From Puniceicoccaceae bacterium (GTDB lineage: Bacteria; Verrucomicrobiota; Verrucomicrobiia; Opitutales; Coraliomargaritaceae): a stretch of 41,148 bases of DNA. The stretch covers positions 1 to 41,148 of the forward strand of contig JAFMHF010000009.1 of the NCBI GenBank assembly GCA_017854655.1, in the 5' to 3' direction. The notes below the pieces were generated by a model. That model was given only the letters and a program-made list of their open reading frames with translations, did not search any database and had not been told where the DNA came from. Each line of letters begins with the position of its first letter. Position 1 is the stretch's first letter. Positions 10,613 through 18,932 of this stretch are shown in pieces. The position numbers and the translations under genes were made by a program.

Positions 10613-11293
10613 CTACTCGAGTGACTGCTTCTTGTGCGAAACGGCGGTCCAATCGAGGCCACCTTTAGATTTGACGACGCCCTTTTCGAAGGCGAATCGC
10701 ACCAGACTCGCTTCGTCGCTGATCTTGAGTCGCTTCATCACATTGTGCTTATGGCGACGAATAGTGAACTCACTAATACCCAATATGTCACCCGCACTCA
10801 CATGGTCATGGCCTTGCGCAATTAAGCGCATAACCTGCAACTCCCTATCAGACAGAACCTTGTAATAAGCATCTGGATTCTGCCACATTCCAGCAATGAC
10901 TTCTTGCGCATTCTTTGAATAGTAAATCTCCCCGGCAGAGACGTCGTTAAATGCGGTAAATAATGTCTCGAGCGACATTTCTTGCTTATGTACAAAACCA
11001 AGTATTCCACTGCGAGTGACTTCGCGAATCGTATAGTCATCGCACTCACTGGAAAGCGCTAAGATTCGAACATCTGGAGCAACCTTGAGTATGCGACGCG
11101 CTAGACTCAGGCCATCAAGTTTAGGCAGCATTAAATCCAGAACAACAAAATCGAATTTCTCCTTCTGAAACAGCTTCCATGCTGATTCGCCATCCCTTGC
11201 TTCCTTAACGTAGCTAAACTCAAATTCGCGGGATACGACACTCGCCAGCAATTCACCAACCAACTCTTCATCTTCTACAATAAGTGCCTTCAT
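10613..11293 (-). CDS. NarL/FixJ-type response regulator
   Basis: A two-domain transcription regulator of about 226 residues. The receiver domain starts MKALIVEDEEL (acidic pocket), has the phosphorylated aspartate in VVLDLMLP, and the conserved lysine in GFVHKQEM. The C-terminal LuxR-type helix-turn-helix is seen in LSDRELQVMRLIAQGH and SAGDILGISEFTIRRHKHNVMKRL. It should bind DNA when phosphorylated by an unlinked kinase, since none is adjacent. I start it at the ATG at 11293 because the receiver begins there; the ORF-track start adds eight residues. The leader upstream is very AT-rich. The target genes cannot be inferred. Confidence 0.93.
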   Translation of the reverse strand: MKALIVEDEELVGELLASVVSREFEFSYVKEARDGESAWKLFQKEKFDFVVLDLMLPKLDGLSLARRILKVAPDVRILALSSECDDYTIREVTRSGILGFVHKQEMSLETLFTAFNDVSAGEIYYSKNAQEVIAGMWQNPDAYYKVLSDRELQVMRLIAQGHDHVSAGDILGISEFTIRRHKHNVMKRLKISDEASLVRFAFEKGVVKSKGGLDWTAVSHKKQSLE

Positions 11294-11435
11294 TTCAAAA
11301 AACATATAAAACCCCAAAATAATTACGAGATTAAATTACGTTATTTTTATCACAAAAAACTAACTGAAAAACAGGTAATTTAAATATATACATAATATAG
11401 CAGGCATTTAAGCTATAGACAATGAACAAAAGCGT

Positions 11436-11464
11436 TTGACATGCTTCCTAGCTTAATAAGCTAA
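11436..11464 (+). promoter_or_regulatory. Candidate promoter with palindrome before the cupin gene
   Basis: TTGACA at 11436-11441 is a perfect -35 hexamer. Seventeen bases later a poor -10 (AGCTAA) would fall at 11459-11464. A palindrome with 7-base arms, TAGCTTA-A-TAAGCTA (11449-11463), covers the spacer end and -10 position and could be an operator. It is 64-92 bases before the cupin start. Prediction by eye only. Confidence 0.3.
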
Positions 11465-11527
11465 TCGCACCGACAGATTCTAAACGATTTCTAATGACAG
11501 CCAAACAGAACCAATTACACTGTGACT

Positions 11528-11887
11528 ATGATTACAAATGTCCATGAAATAGTGCCTGAGGTTGCCGAAGATGTTCGTGGTGGCACAGGAACCGCTTACG
11601 CGCACAAGCTGTTGGATTTATTCCCTGGCAGTGCGATCAAAAGTGTCGGCCTCGTCCGCCTTGAACCTGGTGCCAGCGTCGGCGCACATTCGCATAATGG
11701 CGATGAAGACTTCTACTACTGTATTTCCGGTATTGGTATCGTCGTCGATAATGGCGTCGAACATCCTTTCACACCTGGCACCTTACAAATAACACGTGAC
11801 GGCGAGACTCAGGCAATTCGCAATACGGGTGAAACTGAACTCGTATTCCTCGGTGCGCTGATCGATATTCCAGCAGAATTTAAATAG
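11528..11887 (+). CDS. Small single-domain cupin protein
   Basis: A 119-residue protein made of one cupin beta-barrel. Motif 1 is visible as GASVGAHSHNGDEDFYYCISGIG, which has two histidines and a glutamate/aspartate region for metal binding. Motif 2 is PGTLQITRDGETQAIRNTG, in which the usual second-motif histidine is not obvious. Small cupins of this type range from isomerases to sugar-binding or sensory proteins, and no substrate can be assigned. I start it at ATG 11528; the ORF track begins at a GTG two codons upstream. It is monocistronic. Confidence 0.85.
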   Translation: MITNVHEIVPEVAEDVRGGTGTAYAHKLLDLFPGSAIKSVGLVRLEPGASVGAHSHNGDEDFYYCISGIGIVVDNGVEHPFTPGTLQITRDGETQAIRNTGETELVFLGALIDIPAEFK

Positions 11888-11991
11888 CGAAGTGTTAATC
11901 CAGTTTGAGCCAAATGGCCCATAAACACTACGATCCACGCCCTTACTGGTCAGCAATTTAGTATGCTGACGTACGGTTTATTGCTCAACGC

Positions 11992-12450
11992 CTACCCTAC
12001 CGCGAGTTGACGCAATGCCTCGTAAGTCCCAATGCCAGCCGAAGTCGAAAGATTCAGTGAACGAAGATCCGTGTTTTTATGCGGAATGGTCAAGCGTTGC
12101 CCTTCCAGTTCAGCATGCAACCAGTCTGGCACGCCGTGCCCTTCACTACCAAAGACCAAACCATCGTCCTCTGCGTATTGCACATCCCAATACACATGAT
12201 CTGCCTTAGTGGTAAATAACCATAGACGCCGAGGAGCAAATTCGCTTGACTTAAATGCTGCCCAATCATCGTGATGATGTACATCGAGCGAGTGCCAATA
12301 GTCCATACCGCTGCGCTTGAGGTGCTTATCGGTAACGGTGAAACCCAGCGGATGAATCAAATGCAAGCGCGTCTCAGTAATCGCACACAGTCGACCGATA
12401 TTGCCCGTATTCTGAGGGATCTCTGGATTAAATAAAACGATGTGCAGCAT
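11992..12450 (-). CDS. trmL: tRNA (cytidine/uridine-34-2'-O)-methyltransferase
   Basis: A 152-residue SPOUT-class enzyme that 2'-O-methylates the wobble nucleotide of certain leucine tRNAs using S-adenosylmethionine. The start MLHIVLFNPEIPQNTGNIGR is the signature TrmL N terminus. The knotted C-terminal SAM site is seen in LVFGSEGHGVP and LRSLNLSTSAGIGTYEALRQL. The ORF track extends 70 residues upstream from 12660, but that stretch has no relation to the family, so ATG 12450 is chosen. The length matches other TrmL proteins. Lying downstream of dgkA on the same strand does not prove co-transcription, because 203 bases separate them. Confidence 0.93.
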   Translation of the reverse strand: MLHIVLFNPEIPQNTGNIGRLCAITETRLHLIHPLGFTVTDKHLKRSGMDYWHSLDVHHHDDWAAFKSSEFAPRRLWLFTTKADHVYWDVQYAEDDGLVFGSEGHGVPDWLHAELEGQRLTIPHKNTDLRSLNLSTSAGIGTYEALRQLAVG

Positions 12451-12653
12451 TGATCCATTTATTCTACGTTTAACGTCATACGTCGAACATTGAATTGATT
12501 GGTTGCATCTTTTAATGCCCACTTCAGCGCTTCGCAAGCGAAGGTTCGCCGCCTTAATCCTTCGGTGCGGAATTGTGCAAAACATGCTGCCACTAAGCCG
12601 CTTGATGTATGCACAACCTGTGCTGCGCTCAGCATTAACAAGGAAGTGAGCGC

Positions 12654-13040
12654 CTACCAATTGGTGTAGATCAAGGTCGTCCAGCAGATGCCGCAGTTAA
12701 CCAGCGCAATAAAGACCGCAGCACTGCCCATATCTTTCGCCTGTTTAGCGAGTGCTCGGTGTTCGAGTGAAATATCGTCGACCACCGCTTCGATCGCAGA
12801 GTTCAAGACCTCGACGATCAGTACCAGTAACACACTACCAATTAGAATCAGACGCTCAACTAGGGTCAGTGGTAGAAATAATGAGCCGATAATGAGGATA
12901 CTACCGACGACAATTTCCAAGCGAAATGCCGCCTCGTGCATCGCATAGCCAAGGCCAGCCAACGAACAGGCGCCAGCTTTTAAGAGACGGGTGCAGCCAG
13001 TGTGCTTATGAACTGATGGATCGATATTATTTGAACTCAT
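12654..13040 (-). CDS. dgkA: Diacylglycerol (or undecaprenol) kinase, DgkA family
   Basis: A 128-residue integral membrane kinase with three transmembrane helices (GSILIIGSLFLPL, RLILIGSVLLVLIVEVL and AAVFIALVNCGICW). The family signatures are complete: HEAAFRLE near the N terminus, EVLNSAIEAVVDDIS, and AKDMGSAAV. It phosphorylates diacylglycerol or undecaprenol at the inner membrane to recycle lipid intermediates. The N-terminal ~20 residues are a soluble extension. Gram-negative versus Gram-positive substrate preference cannot be told from sequence alone. Confidence 0.94.
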   Translation of the reverse strand: MSSNNIDPSVHKHTGCTRLLKAGACSLAGLGYAMHEAAFRLEIVVGSILIIGSLFLPLTLVERLILIGSVLLVLIVEVLNSAIEAVVDDISLEHRALAKQAKDMGSAAVFIALVNCGICWTTLIYTNW

Positions 13041-13264
13041 AACATTTGCGATGATGCACTTTTTAAACGATTTAATCTAGGCAGTTTCAGTGGAAACGTA
13101 CTGGCAAAAAATAGAACCTTGGATATGCCATAATATACAACTCAAAATAGCCACAAGACAAGGCAGTAGAATAAACCGTGCAAATCGGCATAGGCATTTA
13201 GCACGCGTACGGTACGGACTTTCCAAATCTAACGCATAAAAGAGCAACACGACCTACAAAAAAA

Positions 13265-13984
13265 TTACGAGCGCCCCACACGCATGATCGCTGCGGTTAA
13301 CGCATCGAGTTGGGCCTCATGTAACTCACGCTTCGGATCATACTGATCCAGTAACCTCCAAAAACGCTTTGAATGATTCATCTCAGTCAAATGCGCTAAC
13401 TCATGTAATATTACATAATCTTGTAATTCAGGGGCGATCAGCACCAAGCGCCAATTTAATGAAATTCCGCCAGTCGATGAGCACGAGCCCCAGCGACTCG
13501 CTTGATCACGCACGCTGAGTTTGGAGAATTCTAAATCCAAACATTTGGCGTGATACGCGACTCGACAAAGCATCGCGTCTTTCGCAAAACGTCGCACTAG
13601 GGCCAACAATGCCGCGTCGGCATCGACACTCTGATGAGGAACGCGCAAGACGATCTCCGCCCCGCCCTGATCAAAGATATAATCCGCCCGTAGACGTTCG
13701 GTCGACTCAACACGCACGGTAAACCGATCGCCGCTGCCGGTCAGTTGCGGATGCTCATTAAACCAATCAACCACCGAGCGCGCCTGCGGCACCGTTGCCA
13801 ACTGCGCCTCCAACCAGTCACGTTGCTTCTCTATGAATTTTAGTGCTTCCCGATCCGAGCAACGCCACGGCACCGAAACCACCGCTTGATTACTATGATT
13901 CAAACTGAGCCGTAAATGTCGCGTGCCCTTACGGCGTCGCACATCGATCGACACTGATTCACCGTTATTGAGACTTAAAAACAT
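13265..13984 (-). CDS. YgjP-type (DUF45) zinc metallopeptidase-like protein
   Basis: A 239-residue protein of the YgjP/COG1451 group with a SprT/WLM-like fold. The zinc site is plain: HELAH at residues 194-198 and a third ligand in MNHSKRFW (H204). The preceding SRWGSCSSTGGISLNWRLVLIAPELQDYVI segment is diagnostic of the family. The N-terminal half starts with a basic stretch (DVRRRKGTRHLRL). Members are often encoded near restriction or repair genes, but the biological substrate is not established. Here it follows mazG on the same strand, separated by a repeat element. Confidence 0.9.
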   Translation of the reverse strand: MFLSLNNGESVSIDVRRRKGTRHLRLSLNHSNQAVVSVPWRCSDREALKFIEKQRDWLEAQLATVPQARSVVDWFNEHPQLTGSGDRFTVRVESTERLRADYIFDQGGAEIVLRVPHQSVDADAALLALVRRFAKDAMLCRVAYHAKCLDLEFSKLSVRDQASRWGSCSSTGGISLNWRLVLIAPELQDYVILHELAHLTEMNHSKRFWRLLDQYDPKRELHEAQLDALTAAIMRVGRS

Positions 13985-13994
13985 TTATCATTAG

Positions 13995-14078
13995 TTGGGA
14001 GGGACGACCTCCGCATCGTCTGCAGTGTGATGGTTCAGCACTAGCCTCGACTGACGAGACGGAGCTCAGCCCTCCCAA
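13995..14078. repeat. 84-bp element with 9-bp perfect terminal inverted repeats
   Basis: The element begins TTGGGAGGG (13995-14003) and ends CCCTCCCAA (14070-14078), exact inverted repeats. Its left part, GGGACGACCTC followed by GCATCGTCTGC, closely matches a stretch at 20879-20905. A probable degenerate relative of the same length is at 6011-6091. It lies between mazG and the YgjP-type gene. No coding capacity, so it is MITE- or REPIN-like. Confidence 0.6.
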
Positions 14079-14113
14079 TGGATCAAATACATCAGCCATT
14101 ACTCAGAAATATC

Positions 14114-14785
14114 TCAGCCCTCAGCCGATGCTTCTAGCTGATCAACCACGTTTTGCGCATAGCGGCGTAGCGCTGTCTCAGGTTCTAGTTTTTTGATTCG
14201 ACAGGCCGCTGCGATCTCAAACAACTGCTTGCCGAGCGCCAACTCATCATCAGCCAACGCCTGCGCTGTCATCGCAATGCCACCCGCATCAATCACCTCG
14301 GAAGCGTCCATCTTTTGTTTTTGAATCTGCTTATAGACATCCTGTGCATACATCAGCGCCGGCAATTGATTCGGTAAATCCTTAAAACGTCCGACCTGCT
14401 GAGGTCCGCGCTTCTTTTCTTCCGCTTTAATTTCGTCCCATTGCTTAAGCACCGCGTCCGAGTCGCCGAGTTTCGCATTTTCGCCAAACACATGCGGGTG
14501 CCGTGTAACCAACTTCTCATTCACCACTGCACACACCGCTTCGAAGTCAAAATGCCCCGCCTCCTGCGCAATCTGGGTATGCATCACGACCTGTAGCAGC
14601 ACATCGCCCAACTCCTCTTCCATGTGGTGCATGTCGAGCCGATCAATCGTCTGCAACAACTCGCAGCACTCATCGACTAAACATTCGGCCAGCGATTGGT
14701 GGTCTTGCTCGATATCCCAAGGGCAACCTGTCTGCGGTTCACGAAGCGCCGCCACTGTTTGAATTAAATCATTAATAGAACTCAT
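14114..14785 (-). CDS. mazG: Nucleoside triphosphate pyrophosphohydrolase MazG
   Basis: A 223-residue all-alpha NTP pyrophosphatase that hydrolyses (d)NTPs to monophosphates for pool clean-up. The opening GCPWDIEQDHQSLAECLVDECCELL and the MEEELGDVLLQVVMH helix carry the E-E-x-x-D/E-x-x-D metal site. NEKLVTRHPHVFG is the typical MazG signature. The second MazG repeat is present but weaker (LPALMYAQDVYKQIQKQKMD), and the protein is slightly shorter than the ~260-residue E. coli enzyme. It runs toward the YgjP-type gene, with a repeat element in the 129-base spacer. Confidence 0.93.
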   Translation of the reverse strand: MSSINDLIQTVAALREPQTGCPWDIEQDHQSLAECLVDECCELLQTIDRLDMHHMEEELGDVLLQVVMHTQIAQEAGHFDFEAVCAVVNEKLVTRHPHVFGENAKLGDSDAVLKQWDEIKAEEKKRGPQQVGRFKDLPNQLPALMYAQDVYKQIQKQKMDASEVIDAGGIAMTAQALADDELALGKQLFEIAAACRIKKLEPETALRRYAQNVVDQLEASAEG

Positions 14786-15008
14786 ACCCTAATCCGCTAA
14801 ATGGCCGCCGCCGAATTGGCGAATGAAAAGCGTCGGCATGCTGATTTAGCAACACTGTGGCGTCCGAGCTCGCTCGCGCCCTCAACGCGAGGACATCTCC
14901 CACGCAGGCTCAAACAAGCTCAAAAGTCACGAAATGGAATACAGACCAGCGAAGCGCTCCCCCGTCTCACCACGTAGGCCAGACTTAAAGCCTCAAGTGA
15001 TTCGCTCA

Positions 15009-15040
15009 TAAAAAAGGGCGGACTTTTTAGTCCGCCCTTT
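15009..15040 (-). terminator. Rho-independent terminator of the DEAD-box helicase gene
   Basis: A 12-bp perfect stem (AAAGGGCGGACT at 15013-15024, AGTCCGCCCTTT at 15029-15040) encloses a 4-base loop and is followed on the minus strand by a T-run. It starts 8 bases after the stop codon of the RhlE-type gene. Confidence 0.9.
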
Positions 15041-15047
15041 AAAATGA

Positions 15048-16490
15048 TTATCGGTTTCGACCGCGTGAACGACTCGGCGCAGCGCTCGATCCGCCACCAC
15101 TGGAACCGCCGCCTTGTGGACGACCGCCGCCACCTTGTGGACGACCACCGCCGCCTTGTGGACGACCGCCGCCACCCTGTGGACGACCACCGCCACCCTG
15201 TGGACGCCCACTGCCGGAGCGACCACCACCACCTTGTGGACGACCACCGCCAGAGCGACCACCGCCACCTTGCGAACGACCACCGCCACCACGGTTCTGT
15301 TGACCCGGTGCGGGGCGTGATTTCTTCGAGCGTGTCGCTGGGCGTGGCACAGCTATCTTTTCGCCGCGGTCATCGATTCTGAAGAGTGGAATGTTTTTCT
15401 TCATCGTCTTCTCGATGTCCCAGAGGTAGCCCTCTTCCACATCACTGACGAGTGAGACTGCGTTACCCGCCTTACCGGCACGACCCGTGCGGCCGATACG
15501 GTGCACATAGTCTTCGGGAATATTGGGCAGCTCGTAATTCACTACATGCGGCAAATCCGCGATATCGAGACCACGTGCTGCGATATCGGTCGCGACCATC
15601 ACACGGATCTTATTAGACTTGAACATGCTCAGCGCACGCTCACGGGCAGACTGGCTCTTGTTGCCATGAATCGCCATTGCGCCGATCCCTTGCTGATCTA
15701 AATACTTGGCGAGCTTATTAGCGCCATGCTTGGTGCGAGAAAAGACCAGCACCTGTGTCCAATCCCCCTGCTCGATCAATTCGGCTAGAAATTGTGGTTT
15801 TGCATTTTGAGCGACGACATACGCCTCTTGATCGACACGATCCGCAGTGGCATTACGCGCAGCGACTTCGACTTCGACCGCATTATGCAACATGGAATCT
15901 GCAAGTTTCTTGACCTCCTTGGTATACGTGGCCGAGAAAAACAAGTTCTGACGCTTGGCAGGCATCAGTTGCAGAATTTTCTTAATATCGTTGATAAAGC
16001 CCATGTCTAACATGCGGTCAGCTTCGTCGAGCACCAGTATTTCGATGTTCGAGAGTTGCACGTCACCACGCTGACAGAGATCGAGCAAACGACCAGGGGT
16101 GGCGACGATGATGTCGAGCCCACGGCGGAGTGCATTGATCTGAGGCTGGAAGCCCACACCGCCAAAAATCACAAACGAGCGAATGTTCACATGCTGACCG
16201 TAATCAACGATACTTTGGTGCACCTGTGCAGCGAGCTCACGAGTCGGCGCGAGGACGAGCGCACGGGGGCGCTTGTTTTGGCCGTTAAACTCAGCGCCGG
16301 AAAGAATCTGCAGCATAGGCAAACTAAAGGCAGCGGTTTTACCCGTGCCAGTTTGTGCGCCGCCGAGGACGTCGCGGCGATCCAGCACAGCTGGGATAGC
16401 GCGTGCTTGGATGGGCGAAGGGATGGTGTAGCCTTTGGCTTCAACGGCTGCAACGAGTTCGGGAATGAGTCCCAGTTCAGAAAATGACAT
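15048..16490 (-). CDS. rhlE: DEAD-box ATP-dependent RNA helicase (RhlE-like) with Gly-Arg-rich tail
   Basis: A 480-residue RNA helicase, probably acting in RNA turnover or ribosome assembly. All core motifs are present: PSPIQARAIP (Q motif), AQTGTGKTA, PTRELA, VLDEADRMLDMGF, FFSATYT, ATDIAARGLDIADLP and HRIGRTGRAG. After residue ~390 comes an unstructured tail built from repeated GGGGRPQ and GGGGRS units, about 75 residues, ending PSRSRGRNR. Such RGG-like tails bind RNA non-specifically. The tail is encoded by near-identical 21-base repeats, so its length may vary between strains. A 356-base gene-free leader lies upstream, and a strong terminator follows. Confidence 0.94.
   Translation of the reverse strand: MSFSELGLIPELVAAVEAKGYTIPSPIQARAIPAVLDRRDVLGGAQTGTGKTAAFSLPMLQILSGAEFNGQNKRPRALVLAPTRELAAQVHQSIVDYGQHVNIRSFVIFGGVGFQPQINALRRGLDIIVATPGRLLDLCQRGDVQLSNIEILVLDEADRMLDMGFINDIKKILQLMPAKRQNLFFSATYTKEVKKLADSMLHNAVEVEVAARNATADRVDQEAYVVAQNAKPQFLAELIEQGDWTQVLVFSRTKHGANKLAKYLDQQGIGAMAIHGNKSQSARERALSMFKSNKIRVMVATDIAARGLDIADLPHVVNYELPNIPEDYVHRIGRTGRAGKAGNAVSLVSDVEEGYLWDIEKTMKKNIPLFRIDDRGEKIAVPRPATRSKKSRPAPGQQNRGGGGRSQGGGGRSGGGRPQGGGGRSGSGRPQGGGGRPQGGGGRPQGGGGRPQGGGGRPQGGGSSGGGSSAAPSRSRGRNR
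15108..15300 (-). repeat. Tandem 21-base coding repeat (GGGGRPQ units)
   Basis: The 3' end of the helicase gene is a degenerate tandem repeat of about 21 bases, visible on the plus strand as recurring TGTGGACGACC followed by (A/G)CCGCCACC. It encodes at least five consecutive GGGGRPQ units plus GRS variants. The ORFs called on the opposite strand and other frames here are consequences of the repeat. Confidence 0.8.
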
Positions 16491-16846
16491 AACGATTTGC
16501 TTTGAGTAGTGAGGCGCGCTGGCTGTCTAAATAGACGATACTCCGATCATGCGACTCGTAGATGGCTGAGTCATTATTGACTGCAGCTTGGATAATAAGT
16601 GCATGCTAAAAAAGTCGGATCTCTCCCGAAGCATGCGGCCGCCTTTTAACGGTACGGCGAAGATAGAGCGGCAGGTGTATCGCAAAGAATGCCATTCGCC
16701 TAGCAAAAAGAGTCAGGCCACCGTATCGTCAGTGCATTTAAACAAAATCCAAGTTGCTCGATTATAGCTTAATCAAGAGATTTGGCGCCAGTGCCTGTTA
16801 GGCTGAGCTACATCCACTACTTAAAAAATCACTCTTTTCTTGCGAT
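16491..16846. other. 356-base gene-free stretch upstream of the DEAD-box helicase
   Basis: No convincing gene. It holds the helicase promoter/leader on the minus strand and the end of the exported-protein gene's transcript. GCATGC occurs at 16601-16606 and again at 16631-16636; because the word is self-complementary, the copies could pair across a 24-base loop. No recognised RNA motif was seen. Confidence 0.4.
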
Positions 16847-17341
16847 CTACCGCTTCGGGTTGACCTCGCAAAAGGTAGTGACGAAGTCGCCCATCATATC
16901 ACGCAATTCTGCTTTAATAACTTCCACTTGTTTCGATCCGGAACTGGAACTGCCACGGCGGCGCATTTCAAAAACTGTCGCGACAGTCTTTTCACCGTTA
17001 CGATCAATCGTTACAAAATCGCGCACCTGCACAATCAACTCAAATTCACCAGAAGCGATACGACTGGAGGTATCGATTGAAAGTCGAATGAGCGGGATAT
17101 TCACCTCAGGTTGATTCAACACGTAGGTATTCAAAGCGACATTTCCGCGCCTGAGTTGGAGTTCCATGATATCATTTAGATCGAGACGTTCACTCGATTG
17201 AATATCAGACGCCATGGATGTATCCACAGTCATGTACAGCGAATAGATGCCTTTCAAATGAGCACTCGTAGCCTCATCAGCAGCGACAGAAAATTGAACA
17301 GAAATCAGGAACGAAAGTAACAGGCAAATACGGCGCATCAT
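16847..17341 (-). CDS. Small exported protein of unknown function
   Basis: A 164-residue protein with a Sec signal peptide: MMRR, a hydrophobic core ICLLLSFLISVQFSV, and a likely cut after SVA. The mature part looks beta-rich (SIDTSSRIASGEFELIVQVRDFVTIDRNGEKTVATVFEMRRRG), contains a single cysteine near the C terminus, and shows no catalytic motif. I do not recognise the family. Two adjacent ATGs exist; the second (17338) is equally possible. It is divergent from the putative lipoprotein at 17520, with which it shares a 178-base promoter region. Confidence 0.75.
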   Translation of the reverse strand: MMRRICLLLSFLISVQFSVAADEATSAHLKGIYSLYMTVDTSMASDIQSSERLDLNDIMELQLRRGNVALNTYVLNQPEVNIPLIRLSIDTSSRIASGEFELIVQVRDFVTIDRNGEKTVATVFEMRRRGSSSSGSKQVEVIKAELRDMMGDFVTTFCEVNPKR

Positions 17342-17519
17342 AAGTTTATAGGGGTTGAGTGATAGTGATCGAAAAGAAGCTTTTCTGTACTATAAAAGTA
17401 ATAACTCCAAAACTTAATCGTGAACTAATCTAAAACAACCCAAAAAATGCTGCAGTGAATCATGCGATAGTCTACACGTGGCTATTGACAAGCTTCCGCC
17501 CCTCACGAACCTACTCGAT

Positions 17520-18002
17520 ATGCGCATACTCCTACTCGCCTTTTTCAGTCTCCTATGCATCGCTTGCACTTCTACCAAGAAGCCCGTGCTTACCAGCGTC
17601 ACTATCCTCGATATTAAACCACGGTATATTGAAGCCGAGGCTTTCAAACGAGTCGCTGAGTATTTGACTGGCAAGGAAAACCTCGGAAATCGAGTCATCG
17701 TTCGCACTGATCGAAGTGAACGTGCGGGCTACTACTTCGTGCTGATCCTCGACGAGCAAGTGCGCGACCTTCCAGCGGGTACCTATATCGAAGGCGAAAT
17801 CTATTCGCCACAATCACTCGATGCGCAAGAACACACCTTCAAGCTACCCTCAGAACTACCAAAAAATAATGAAATATTCATCGGTCTAACAGGTGAAGAC
17901 TGGCCGAATCAAAGTGCCATACCTGCAGCTTGGCGTTTCACGATCAAGAACTCTAATGGTGAGGTGCTCGCCACAGAAAAGAGCTATCTTTGGAGTTTCT
18001 AA
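17520..18002 (+). CDS. Putative small lipoprotein
   Basis: A 160-residue protein beginning MRILLLAFFSLLCIACTSTKKP. This is a short signal peptide running into a cysteine followed by Ser/Thr/Lys, like a lipoprotein; the -3 residue is a cysteine rather than the usual leucine, so lipidation is likely but not certain. The body has no recognised motif (LPAGTYIEGEIYSPQSL, IFIGLTGEDWP) and appears beta-rich. The ORF-track start at 17478 adds 14 residues that would disrupt the signal, so ATG 17520 is preferred. It converges on psd with an 11-base gap. Confidence 0.75.
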   Translation: MRILLLAFFSLLCIACTSTKKPVLTSVTILDIKPRYIEAEAFKRVAEYLTGKENLGNRVIVRTDRSERAGYYFVLILDEQVRDLPAGTYIEGEIYSPQSLDAQEHTFKLPSELPKNNEIFIGLTGEDWPNQSAIPAAWRFTIKNSNGEVLATEKSYLWSF

Positions 18003-18013
18003 GCTTAGCAGGC

Positions 18014-18928
18014 TCAGGCCACGACGCCACACTGCTCGCCCATCTTGGCATATACTTCACGGCCAAGCGCGGCATGGTCTAAAAGATCATTGTCAAAATG
18101 GATGGCGCCTGGCTTGTAAACCGTCGTCACACACGAACCGCCGAAGGAAAAATGCCCTTTGGCCGCCCCCTTCTTAACCTGAGACCCAGCTTGATAAGTC
18201 TGATGTATACCACCGACGCACGTCGCGCCGACTTCCATCACGATCATCTTGCCGAATGCATCCGACTCAACCTCGGTGATCATACGGCGATTCTCCCACA
18301 GGATCGACAGCTTACGGCGTAGCGCCAACGGGCTCACGGAGCGCAAACTACCGTCCAAAATACGTGCCGCACCAGATCGCCCTGCCACCGGAAAGTGAAA
18401 TCGGTGATAATCCACTGGGCACAAACGAGAGATCAACATCGAGCCGCCTTCAAACTCAGCGGCCAATTCGGCACTGCCGAGGAACTTTGCTAAATCGAAA
18501 CGCTGCCCTTTGATATAAAAACTGTCCGCCGCACTGACGTCTGCAATAGCCAGATGTCGCCCATCCGCCGGAAACGCGGCGACCGAGTCACCTGCCGCAA
18601 TCGGCCGTGCGCTTGGTTTAAGCTTACGATAGAAAAATTCGTTAAAGGAACCATAGCTATCGGCATCAGCCGCGAATTCTGCGACGTCCACCGCATAGTC
18701 GCGAATGAACGGCGCCACCTTCTCGCGACTCGCAGAGCGATCCATGCGCCAGCCATACCAACGCGAAAACCACAATCGCTTCACGGCGACCGCTACAGTC
18801 AGGCGACCCAATGGATTACCATATGCCCAGCGCAAGAAAGCTTCGCCATAAACTGACTCGGTTTCTACCAAGCCAGTGTGACGATTAAAAAATTCAATTG
18901 GTGCCTCAAATTGTTCGTTCAGATTCAT
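18014..18928 (-). CDS. psd: Phosphatidylserine decarboxylase proenzyme
   Basis: This 304-residue membrane-associated enzyme makes phosphatidylethanolamine from phosphatidylserine. It is made as a proenzyme that cleaves itself before a serine to create a pyruvoyl group; the cleavage motif is FGGSCVTTV near the C terminus. The catalytic histidine region [16 protein letters not shown] and the aspartate in FPADGRH are present. [16 protein letters not shown] is the typical N-terminal signature of the longer chlamydial/eukaryotic-like type. The ORF track starts at 19123 inside the upstream clc gene; ATG 18928 ([13 protein letters not shown]) leaves only 4 bases after the clc stop and implies an operon. 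Confidence 0.94.
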   Translation of the reverse strand: MNLNEQFEAPIEFFNRHTGLVETESVYGEAFLRWAYGNPLGRLTVAVAVKRLWFSRWYGWRMDRSASREKVAPFIRDYAVDVAEFAADADSYGSFNEFFYRKLKPSARPIAAGDSVAAFPADGRHLAIADVSAADSFYIKGQRFDLAKFLGSAELAAEFEGGSMLISRLCPVDYHRFHFPVAGRSGAARILDGSLRSVSPLALRRKLSILWENRRMITEVESDAFGKMIVMEVGATCVGGIHQTYQAGSQVKKGAAKGHFSFGGSCVTTVYKPGAIHFDNDLLDHAALGREVYAKMGEQCGVVA

Positions 18929-18932
18929 ACCG

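Noticed and set aside
12451-12660. N-terminal extension of TrmL in the ORF track
   Set aside because: The 70 extra residues have no family similarity, and the MLHIVLFNPE start at 12450 matches known TrmL proteins.
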